From NCBI RefSeq assembly GCF_026262505.1, contig NC_067207.1, positions 34,564,082-34,628,081 of the forward strand: a stretch of DNA of 64,000 nt. The letters run 5' to 3'. Every line of letters starts with the position of its first letter. Within the stretch, counting starts at the first letter, position 1. The notes beneath the pieces were generated by a model that worked only from the letters and a program-made list of their open reading frames with translations, searched no databases and had not been told where the DNA came from. The position numbers and the translations under genes are program-made. Positions 55,540 to 63,571 of the stretch are shown piece by piece. The DNA comes from Trichomonas vaginalis G3 (lineage: Eukaryota > Parabasalia > Trichomonadida > Trichomonadidae).

Positions 55540-57114
55540 ATGCAGAACGAACAGTTAAACGAATTTACTCCAGCAGAGCATATTCATCAGATTCGCTCAT
55601 ATTTCGATATCATAGACAATGCAGTTCAAATTGGTGACACTAATAGAAAATATTCTGACGCAAAGATTCCATCACAACCTGGAACTGCTAAAGATAACAC
55701 ATGGGTAACATTCAATCTCTCACCTCCTGGTGAAAATATGTTGGACCTTTACAATACATTCATTACGTATAAAATGGAAGGTCAATTTATTGTAGATAAA
55801 GAAATTGGTTCAGGTTCCAATAAAACAAACCCACCAGGATTTTGGATTGGTTTCGATGACGCTTTCTATGCAGTTGCTGGATATCAAATCCTTGCAAATG
55901 GTCGTATCGTATATTCTCAAGACAACGCAAGAGAAGAAGCATATATAACTTCAAACTCACAAACTACCGAACAAATAAAGAAAGTAGATGTTTTCTCAAA
56001 GACTCGACATGAAGATGTATGGAGTCATTCGGGAACATGCAGAACAGGACAAATTGTTAGTGGTCCAATTACAGCAGGAAAATCATTTGATTTTAAGCTT
56101 CGTTTAAGAATTCCTGTTAGAAGATTCCTTCCATTAGAAGCTATTCGATTTATTCCAGCTTTTGCAGGAAACATTCAGCTTAAAGTAAAGTTCAGTAGCG
56201 ACGCCTTACAATGCACATCTATATCTGTAAATGATATCATTGCTTTCAATCCAACTCTTAAAGTTGCATTTGCTTCAGATTCAAATCCACCGACAAATAA
56301 ATTTGTTCCATGGAATGAACCATTCACTATGATAACGAAGGCAGTAGAAGCTAGTGGAACAGTTACTATTACAACTGTAACCCAGCAACTGTTTCGAACA
56401 AAGATGGATTTTAATGAATGTTTCATTCATCCAAAGTCATTCTCTTTAGACCCTAACATTTATACAGAACTTGTAGAACATTATACAAACGAGGCTTTAT
56501 GTTTTCCTGTTAAAGTTATGGATTGGATTCCTATGGACGGTTCATTCTCAAAGAATACAGATAGTTCAAGTGCAACATTTACAGCAGCTTATACGCCTAT
56601 TAATGTTAAAAGTATTTGGGCACTATTTAGAAAGAAAGACAACTATTATGTTAATTTTGAGAACCCTAAGTTTAAATATCTTCAGCTTTCCATGGGAGCT
56701 TATGGAAATATGCCTGCAGAACCCGAAAAATCATATGGACCTGTATTTTATGAAATGGTTGCGAACGCCTGCAATACAAACAATGATATGATAGGATTTA
56801 ATGAAGATGTTATGAGGTCATTGGTGGATGATGGTAGTGTGGAACATAAATGGGATAGCTATGACAACACACATTTCTTATGTGGTTTTCCAACAGAAGT
56901 GGACTTTTGCTTCCAGCAAGGTCAAACATCTACTGCTCCAATAACATACAAATTGTCTGTTAAAGGACCTATTGAACTAGCAACTGAAAATGTACCAAAG
57001 CCACTTATTGGATTTATGAGGGATTGTTGCTTTGCCATTCAGGTGCGTGCTAATGGCATCCCAATAATAAGATTAGATGACTATAACTTAGCTACGGACG
57101 ACAGTGAGGAATAA
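55540..57114 (+). CDS. major capsid protein (double jelly-roll), Polinton B
   Basis: 524 residues, strand-rich throughout. VTFNLSPPGENMLDLYNTFI opens the first barrel; the barrel end reads FKLRLRIPVRRFLPLEAIRF and NIQLKVKFSSDALQC; the second barrel includes DMIGFNEDVMRSL and ends FAIQVRANGIPIIRLDD. Size, context and likeness to the element A protein support a Polinton major capsid protein. The open frame looks whole. Confidence 0.78.
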   Translation: MQNEQLNEFTPAEHIHQIRSYFDIIDNAVQIGDTNRKYSDAKIPSQPGTAKDNTWVTFNLSPPGENMLDLYNTFITYKMEGQFIVDKEIGSGSNKTNPPGFWIGFDDAFYAVAGYQILANGRIVYSQDNAREEAYITSNSQTTEQIKKVDVFSKTRHEDVWSHSGTCRTGQIVSGPITAGKSFDFKLRLRIPVRRFLPLEAIRFIPAFAGNIQLKVKFSSDALQCTSISVNDIIAFNPTLKVAFASDSNPPTNKFVPWNEPFTMITKAVEASGTVTITTVTQQLFRTKMDFNECFIHPKSFSLDPNIYTELVEHYTNEALCFPVKVMDWIPMDGSFSKNTDSSSATFTAAYTPINVKSIWALFRKKDNYYVNFENPKFKYLQLSMGAYGNMPAEPEKSYGPVFYEMVANACNTNNDMIGFNEDVMRSLVDDGSVEHKWDSYDNTHFLCGFPTEVDFCFQQGQTSTAPITYKLSVKGPIELATENVPKPLIGFMRDCCFAIQVRANGIPIIRLDDYNLATDDSEE

Positions 57115-57144
57115 AGGATGAACGTTTATTTTTAAAGCTTATAA

Positions 57145-57585
57145 ATGAGTTCTTCATCAAGCTCTCGTGAACCTTCACCATCTGTGAAACAATCTTTACC
57201 AAACGATTATGGAGCACCTATTGAATATTTCTTACGAGCTGCACAATGGCAAAGAGCAGTCTCACCAAGGTTAGGTGTTCCACCAGCTCCTGTCAAAAAT
57301 AGCATTTGGTCAAGTCCTTATATAAAATATGGTCTCCCACTAGGTTTGCTAGCTACAGCAGGAGCAGTTATGATGTTGAAAAGAAATAAAGCAAATGTTG
57401 TAAATAATACTGAAGTAGCTGAAGTTAAACAAACTCCAACACCTTCACAAGCAAAACCTTCAATGACTCCTGAACCTATGGAAGTACAAACTCCTGTTCA
57501 AAAGTCAACTCCTAAACCGACTCCAACATTTAAACCAGAACCTACTCCTCAAATAAATCGTAAAACTCCTGCGTTTCCTTACTGA
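57145..57585 (+). CDS. membrane-anchored Pro-rich protein, Polinton B
   Basis: 146 residues. Ser-rich start, one hydrophobic segment near residues 56-73 (IKYGLPLGLLATAGAVMMLK), then a Pro/Thr/Lys-rich tail (TPKPTPTFKPEPTPQINRKT). A single-span virion or membrane protein is plausible. A T-rich leader precedes the ATG. Confidence 0.5.
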   Translation: MSSSSSSREPSPSVKQSLPNDYGAPIEYFLRAAQWQRAVSPRLGVPPAPVKNSIWSSPYIKYGLPLGLLATAGAVMMLKRNKANVVNNTEVAEVKQTPTPSQAKPSMTPEPMEVQTPVQKSTPKPTPTFKPEPTPQINRKTPAFPY

Positions 57586-57633
57586 AAAAATAACGTTATT
57601 TTTATTTAATATTAAAATTTTTATTTGATTGAA

Positions 57634-57870
57634 ATGACGACTAAAGTCACTGAAGCAATGAAACAAAAGTTTTTGGTAGAATACATTAAATCAGGAACTA
57701 TTCCAGAAGGTTTTTACATTCATACTATGAAGGATGGTAGAGTTCAGTTTAGAAAGATAAAGCAACCATTAGATAGAGAAGGTATATTAAGGAAGATTAA
57801 ACTTCATGAGGACAACATTGCTGAACTTAAGAAGAAGTTAGAAGAGTTGGAGAAAGGAAGAGAGTTATAA
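57634..57870 (+). CDS. Polinton B small protein with a KDG-x-RK motif, short form
   Basis: 78 residues from the ATG at 57634. EGFYIHTMKDGRVQFRKIKQ matches the motif of the 55078 protein, then a coiled-coil end (LHEDNIAELKKKLEELEK). Paralogue of the longer protein, perhaps a partner. Confidence 0.5.
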   Translation: MTTKVTEAMKQKFLVEYIKSGTIPEGFYIHTMKDGRVQFRKIKQPLDREGILRKIKLHEDNIAELKKKLEELEKGREL

Positions 57871-57885
57871 AGCAATGAATTCAAC

Positions 57886-57929
57886 AGGGTGGAAAACCGG
57901 GTGAAAAAAGAGGTGAGATTTCACCTAAA
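57886..57929. repeat. third GGTGA-rich copy near the right end of Polinton B
   Basis: GGGTGGAAAACCGGGTGAAA and AGAGGTGAGATTTCACCTA: the same GGTGA/TCACC units as the cassette arms, with one change in the palindrome. Confidence 0.75.
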
Positions 57930-57990
57930 TTTATTTTTGTGCTATGTTTTCATACGTGTGAGGGTGGTGATATCATTAATTTTAAGTTTA

Positions 57991-58013
57991 TTTTTTATTT
58001 TATTTTTATATAA
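57991..58013 (+). promoter_or_regulatory. T-rich upstream motif of the right terminal-repeat gene
   Basis: TTTTTTATTTTATTTTTATA and then TAA lead directly into the ATG at 58014, almost identical to the motif before the element A integrase. Confidence 0.5.
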
Positions 58014-58334
58014 ATGACGAAAACTATTGAGATAACAAACTACAACGGTCATGAGTTCAAGAATTTGTTCTTCGTTCCTCGTGAAAATACATTCTATCAG
58101 ATACGAGGGAGAAAGGGTAAAGTTAGTTTGAGCGTTTATGACTACAAGCATAATGGAAAGTTTATACAAGCATATGATACAAACGGTAAGCGTGTTTCAT
58201 TAGCTTTGTCAAAACTTACAGGTATAAACTATGACAGTGATTTTGACCTATATGAAGAAGAAAGTGAGTCAGAAGATTATGAGCTGTTATATGAAGCACA
58301 GCAATGGGAGGAGTTGCAATACTTTTGTAAGTGA
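58014..58334 (+). CDS. terminal-repeat gene of Polinton B, right copy
   Basis: 106 residues, MTKTIEITNYNGHEF through TNGKRVSLALSKLTG, then an acidic tract (DLYEEESESEDYE) and LLYEAQQWEELQYFCK. About 88% identical in bases to the left copy, but with a different acidic tract. Both copies are open, so both may be expressed toward the tips. Confidence 0.65.
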   Translation: MTKTIEITNYNGHEFKNLFFVPRENTFYQIRGRKGKVSLSVYDYKHNGKFIQAYDTNGKRVSLALSKLTGINYDSDFDLYEEESESEDYELLYEAQQWEELQYFCK

Positions 58335-58483
58335 GAACGTTTATTTTTTACATTAGTGAAGTCGTTTGTGAAAACGTTAGTGAAGTGAAGTGATTGGCGG
58401 CTTTGTAAATATTTAAGGTTAAGTTAGTGTTGTCGTTTGTGTTGTAAAATATACGTTAACGGTTTCGTAAAGTGTCAAATTCA

Positions 58484-58530
58484 CATATCATGGGTAAGGA
58501 GGCGCGCAATGCCGCCGTACCCTTGATATG
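58484..58530. repeat. 47-nt hairpin at the right tip of Polinton B
   Basis: CATATCA pairs with TGATATG and GGGTA with TACCC, then an inner GGAGGC with GCCGCC (one mismatch) around a 7-nt loop. Same length and position as the left hairpin, with different bases in the stem. Confidence 0.75.
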
Positions 58531-58540
58531 TATACTAACT

Positions 58541-58724
58541 ATGTTTCCGCAGATTTGATAGCGATGAAATAGTCAAAAATGTTTTTCATATCTTAAACCT
58601 TGTAGAAGTTACAACAGAATATTTATCAGAAAATCAGGATCTTTCTGAGAAACAGATCTTTATTTGCAACGATATCCTAACGAGGGTTAATTTAATTTTT
58701 ATTTTTTATTTCAAGTTTGAGTAA
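58541..58724 (+). pseudogene. possible downstream part of the host gene cut by Polinton B
   Basis: A frame beginning at 58542 reads CFRRFDSDEIVKNVFHILNL then VEVTTEYLSENQDLSEKQIF and stops at 58722-58724. It has no ATG and begins exactly at the element edge, as expected for a gene interrupted by the insertion. No target duplication links it to the left part. Confidence 0.4.
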
Positions 58725-59048
58725 ACTTTCAAGATAATCTATATAAGCCTTTTGATGTTCTTCATCTAGATTCTTGTTTAATATGTGATGAATTTGATTT
58801 TTTTTTGAAAATTCAAGATAAAATTCTTTTTTATCTTGATCAACAACATGAACAATTCGAGTACAGCGTAACATTTCATCAATATTTTCTGTTTTCTTCG
58901 TTTCTAGATATTTTTCAAATATTTCTTGCGGAATCTCATTTTGATATACCCATTTATTTTTTTCCGGATGCTGATCTTTGTACTTAACGAAATATTGCTT
59001 GACTATTCGCTCAGAAACAACATATTCGATCTCTTTTCTCTTTCTCAT
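58692..59048 (-). CDS. chromodomain-like protein
   Basis: 118 residues. IEYVVSERIVKQYFVKYKDQ followed by KWVYQNEIPQEIFEKYLETK follows the chromodomain order: Y-x-V-E-x-I-h, Y-x-V-K-Y-K, W, and a final I-P/L-helix. Chromodomains bind methylated histone tails. A short strand-rich second half (TRIVHVVDQDKKEFYLEF) could be a second, shadow-type domain. Likely nuclear. It could equally derive from a transposon integrase tail. Confidence 0.5.
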   Translation of the reverse strand: MRKRKEIEYVVSERIVKQYFVKYKDQHPEKNKWVYQNEIPQEIFEKYLETKKTENIDEMLRCTRIVHVVDQDKKEFYLEFSKKNQIHHILNKNLDEEHQKAYIDYLESLLKLEIKNKN

Positions 59049-59272
59049 TGAATATTTGTGACACTTTTGAATTCAATCAAATCAAAAATATTTGAAATTG
59101 CTAGAATTTTTTTCTTTCTCATGAATATTTGAAATGACTCAAAAGGAAAACTCGTTCGATTCAATTCAATTTTGAATCAGAATTTTTTAAGGACCAATAA
59201 ATCAAATTATGTTAAGAAAATCTTTTTTTAACTCAGAGTATCAAAAGTACGTTAAACCTTCAATTTTATCTC

Positions 59273-61061
59273 ATGTCGGAAAGCGAACCGACAATAGTGG
59301 AAGAGAATCAAACTATATCAGTATCCATCCAAGCTATTGTTGATGAAGAAAAAGGAGATGGAGCTGATATGCTGGATTTAATTCAAAATGAATTGAATTC
59401 CCGTAAAAAATTGAAATATAGAATGGAAATACCTGAAAATCCCCAATTCCAATTCTCAAGGAAAGATATAGCAAATTAAAATTTACAGATCCTACAGAAG
59501 CTGCTATATTTATTGCAAAAGATTCATATAATTCTTTTTATCCATTAAATTTTGAGCAAGGAAAAAAGTTTCGTTGTCCTAACTGCCAATTTTGCATGGA
59601 GCTTGTAAAGACTCATGAAAATGGTCAACTTTTCTTCATTCCAGTAATTAAACACGAGCATAGAGCAAAGCAATGCAAGCCGAGTAACAATATACCAAAA
59701 ATTCTTAAGTTGCAAGCAGGAAAAAAAGTCTATGAATTAGCAAATTCTGATAATGTTCCTCAATGCAAAGAAATTTTTGCAAAAGAATTGAATATTCCCA
59801 ATGCAACTTATACGATGTTCCATAATATAGTAAATAAACTTAAAGGAACCACAAAAGGGGATAGAATTCAATCTTACAATTATTTCTCAACAATTTTTTC
59901 AATCATAAACAAAATCGAACAAGGATTCTGCGAAATGATTTTAGTTAAAGAAGTTAACAATGAAATTGAATTGCATACATTTAAGAAAGGTGATGAATTA
60001 CCTGAAAATTCAAAAGACTTTCAAATTTATTCATTTATTGTAATTCCTCCAATAACTCATTTTTACATGCAAACACAAGCTTTTTGCGGAATAATTCAAA
60101 TTGATGGAACGTTTTTATTTTGTATTAAAAAAGGAAACTTACTCATTATTGGTACACCTGCACCAAATAATAGACTTATCCCTATTGCATTTGCATGGTC
60201 TGTTAGTGAAAATACGATAACAATTAAGGATATGCTCACTAAATTGAAATCTTTTATTCCACCAAGCAGATTCAAGAATATTTATTCCGATCAAGGTCCG
60301 GCAATTATAGCTGCTGTTAGAGAATCAGGCTTTTCTTGCGATCATAAATTTTGCTTACGTCATTTTGCAACAAAAAGGGAATACATCAATGTCTATTCCG
60401 AAATTGTTGAAGTCGCTTACGCAGACCATCCTCAAAAACGAATTGACTTGATTAAAAAGTTAGAAACTCGTTTACAAGAGAATATCCAAACCGCGAAAAT
60501 AATCAGGATCTCTTTAAGTACTTAGATAGTATTAACCCATTTGAAGGATTCGCTGACTACACCGCTGGCATACTCACAACATCTCTTATTGAATCCCTTA
60601 ATGCCGAAATTAAAGATAAATGGGATACATATGAACCCGCCGAACTAATTATCCGTCTCATTGAACATGAATTCAATCTTGTTAAAAATGTTTTAACAGG
60701 TGATTTTAAATCAGATAATATTATCAAAAATCTAAATGAAACTTTGAAACATTCAGATATGTTTAGCTCGGTATTATATGATCCAATTCAAGAATTATAT
60801 TATGCAACTTTTGGTCGCTATACATATTGCGTAAAAATTATGTCAGATTCACAATATTCATGCACATGTAAGCACATCGAATTATACGGATTACCTTGTA
60901 TTCATGTAATCGCCGTATTGAATCACTTTTCGAACAAAAATCTTCTTAAAAATTTGAATGATGCAGTTCATGCTCGCTTCAAATGTTCAGAGTTTATGAC
61001 TCCTGTGGAAGATTTAATGAAATTTTATGTTGACCAAGCATCTTTAAAAATTCCCGAATAA
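59273..61061 (+). pseudogene. MULE-type transposase with zinc cluster and SWIM finger, frameshifted
   Basis: Order of parts: acidic start (from 59273), a zinc cluster (RCPNCQFCMELV with a later HEHRAKQC), the MULE catalytic core with IIQIDGTFLFCIKKGN (Asp), NIYSDQGPAIIAA (Asp) and DHKFCLRHFA, and a C-terminal SWIM finger CTCKHIELYGLPCIH (about 60868-60910). Two frameshifts are visible: one near 59470, where the frame ending KDIAN stops and the FTDPTEAAIFIAKDSYN frame takes over, and one near 60500, where the frame with LFKYLDSINPFEGFADY takes over. No terminal inverted repeats were found around it. A decayed transposon or domesticated copy. Confidence 0.78.
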
Positions 61062-62780
61062 ATTTCAACCTGGGAGAGATTGAAAAATTAAGGGGAAAAG
61101 GACTAGGATTAAAGCATTTTACGAAAAGTGATGCTGTGTTGTTAGTTATTTATTTACTTTTTTTAATATTTTTTAAAAAAATAAAAGAAAATTCAAATAA
61201 TTTTGTATCTCCCATGATATATCGACCCACGAGTACTAATGTGGCTATAATTAGAGATTGCAACTCTATTATGATCATAGTCCGGTGATATACAATAAGA
61301 TTCAAATTTTGAAAGAATTAAATTAATAAAATCCCGGTGAAAAAAATAAAAACAGCTTCTAAAAGTATAGTTATCTTAAAAATACGAACTTTAACACAAG
61401 TTTTTTGATCCAATAGAAAAATTGAATTCTTTGAATAAATAAAATATTTTATGTAATAACATATTAAATTTCCTAATTATTTTTTCTTCTTGGGAAAATT
61501 TTTGAATTCGAATAGAAAATTCAATAAATTGAAATTGGGTTGAAAGAATTCTCCATATTAACTTGTCATATATTTCAGATCATATAAATTAAGTTAATTA
61601 AATTTTTAAAAACCTTAATAGGATAAAAAAAAAAATTTACACTCTCTCACTTTGAAAACGTAGAAAATGCCAATCTATTGGTATACATTTTAGTTTTGTT
61701 AAGTTTACAAAACGATTACTCTAGATTTTAAAGATTTATCAAGAATTTAGAGAATATCCTTCTCAAACAACTTCAATAGCGAAGGATTAGTATTGAATCG
61801 GATTTGTAACATAATTATAGTACATTACAATACAATTTCTCCGACTTTTAAATATTTTTGAAATATTTACAAAATATGCTCTTTCTATCATCGATACTTT
61901 AATACAGAGCAAATTTAGTAAATGTCATCACGTTATTTTTTCATAAATCGTTTTCGAACTTTTGAAATATTTATTTTAAACCAGTTTTCTACATTTAATA
62001 TGTGAATTATATCAAAAGTAGATGGGCGATACTTGTAAATCTATTTAAACTATTAGTTTGCTATTATTGAAGAACTTTATAATTTTTTTTTCTTATGTAT
62101 GGAATTAAAGATAATTTTGCCGATTCCAACTGGTTTTTCTATATGAGTTAAATATGCCAAGTGAAATTGGACTTGCCAATATTGTAAATTGAAGTATGGA
62201 CTATATATCGATTTTCATTGATTGATGAATAACTCGGAGTAATGTAATTGTTGATAATGAAAAATAGTTTTCAATTGCTGGTAAGGGCCAATGTATGTTC
62301 AATAGCTCCGAAAGCAAAAAATGCACGTTTAGAAAAAGACGATAACGATTAAATTACAAAATCAATAATGACCCATTTAATTTTGATGAAATTGAAATTC
62401 TGAAAGCAGAATGTGTTAATATCCAGTTAATTAGATTAATTACTAGATATCAACAATGAAAAAATTCAGAATTCTTGAAAATGCCTTGACACGGTTTTTC
62501 TATCTTTGAAAAGCAATATTGGGATATCAAATGGTAATTGATGTGGCTTAATGATTCATCAACAATTAGTTATGGATGAAATTTTGAAAGATGACATTCA
62601 AACAAATTTTTGAGTTTCAATCGATAAAAATTCTTTTCAATTCAGATTTGGCAAAAAATCGTATGGAATATTATTGAATTCATGTAATAACATTGAATAT
62701 AATTAATAAATAAACTATTTTATTATATTCCATTTCAATTATGCCGATATTTTTGCATTCAATTTTGAATTGATTTCAAT
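61062..62780. other. gene-poor region, nothing recognised
   Basis: About 1.7 kb, very AT-rich, with stops in all frames. A slightly less AT-rich patch at 61205-61300 does not fold as a tRNA. No repeats seen. Confidence 0.5.
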
Positions 62781-62781
62781 T

Positions 62782-62787
62782 TCATTA
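62782..62787 (+). promoter_or_regulatory. initiator-like element (TCATTA) of the Myb gene
   Basis: TCATTAATTTGCACCAA precedes the ATG at 62799, which supports that ATG over the TTG nine bases earlier. Confidence 0.55.
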
Positions 62788-62798
62788 ATTTGCACCAA

Positions 62799-63362
62799 AT
62801 GGATTCTAAAAAGACTATTAAGGATAAAATATTTACTAAAAGTCCCTTCACTGCTAAAGAGGACGAGAAGCTAAGGAAGATTGTCAAATCATATGAGCGA
62901 ATTAACGAAATTAATTGGCAATTTGTAGCACAACAAATGGAAACTCGTAATTCAAGGCAATGCAAAGACAGATGGATAAATTACCTGGATTCAAAAATCA
63001 ATAGAGAGCCATTCAGAATGGAAGAAAATTATTATCTTTTAAAGCTTGTCGAAGAATATGGTCGCAAATGGAAATTCATTGCCAAAAAGCTCAAAAATAG
63101 GACTGATGTTTCTGTTAAAGCTCAATATAGAAAACTGATGAGAAGAAGTGCAAATCTTCAAAATGTTCACTTAATATCAACAACAAGTTACTCAATTCGC
63201 GGTAAATCAAAGAAATCCGTAAATAATGATGAGGAAAGCAAGGCGATCAATCAATCATGTAATCAAAATAGGAATGAAGCAAAATCTGTTTTTGATTTGT
63301 TATTAAAAAAAAGTAGTGGGGCTTCCAGGCACTTCGTGCCCTCTAGCCCCGAAGATGTTTAG
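62799..63362 (+). CDS. R2R3-type Myb DNA-binding protein
   Basis: 187 residues. Repeat 1 (about 14-62): SPFTAKEDEKLRKIVKSYER, INWQFVAQQMETRNSRQCKD, RWINYLD. Repeat 2 (about 66-112): PFRMEENYYLLKLVEEYGRK, WKFIAKKLKNRTDVSVKAQY. Trichomonads have many such short Myb proteins, some of which control adhesin genes. Repeat 1 begins with Phe in place of the usual Trp. The last 17 residues (SSGASRHFVPSSPEDV) are encoded by a GC hairpin and fall beyond a possible third element tip at about 63312, so the natural C-terminus may have been replaced. Confidence 0.88.
   Translation: MDSKKTIKDKIFTKSPFTAKEDEKLRKIVKSYERINEINWQFVAQQMETRNSRQCKDRWINYLDSKINREPFRMEENYYLLKLVEEYGRKWKFIAKKLKNRTDVSVKAQYRKLMRRSANLQNVHLISTTSYSIRGKSKKSVNNDEESKAINQSCNQNRNEAKSVFDLLLKKSSGASRHFVPSSPEDV
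63318..63350. repeat. nested GC hairpin at the end of the Myb gene
   Basis: Outer stem GGGGCT (63318-63323) with AGCCCC (63345-63350); inner stem GGCAC-TTC-GTGCC (63328-63340). Confidence 0.85.
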
Positions 63363-63388
63363 TATAAATGAAGTTTTTATTCGGAAAA

Positions 63389-63500
63389 TTGTTAGTCTTC
63401 TGGTGTGAATTCGGAGGACTCTTCTTCTTCCTCCATTGCTTCTGGGAAGAAGCCTTCTTCTGGGTCGAAAACATTATATAATGTGTCGCTTTTCACAAAT
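63389..63500 (-). other. short acidic reading frame near the possible third element tip
   Basis: The minus strand encodes NVFDPEEGFFPEAMEEEEES and stops at 63389-63391. No ATG was found. Position mirrors the tip genes of elements A and B. Confidence 0.3.
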
Positions 63501-63550
63501 TATATATGTTTTCATGCTTTGTCACTTTTCTGTCACTTTTCAGGAAAAAA

Positions 63551-63571
63551 CATTTTTATTATTATATATAA
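63551..63571 (+). promoter_or_regulatory. T-rich upstream motif of the methyltransferase gene
   Basis: CATTTTTATTATTATATATA directly before the ATG at 63572, like the leaders of Polinton genes. Confidence 0.45.

Larger units (their letters stand above)
40986..58540. mobile_element. Polinton/Maverick element B
   Basis: 17,555 bp between AGTTAGTATACATATC and its complement. Parts: a gene inside each terminal repeat, a hydrophobic virion-like protein, minor capsid candidates, packaging ATPase, the CCG protein, fibre-like genes, integrase, polymerase, basic small proteins, and a major capsid protein. The terminal repeats match at only about 88% in their coding part and no 6-bp target duplication is visible, so the copy is older than A, or its ends come from different elements by recombination. 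ATPase, capsid and integrase frames are open; the polymerase and fibre regions look incomplete or broken in a few places. Confidence 0.88.
58014..58540 (-). repeat. Polinton B right terminal inverted repeat
   Basis: 527 bp, complement of the left arm, ending ACTAACT at 58540. Confidence 0.85.

Noticed and set aside
61205-61300. Possible tRNA or small RNA patch
   Set aside because: No acceptor stem, A box or B box could be fitted, and no other known RNA was recognised.
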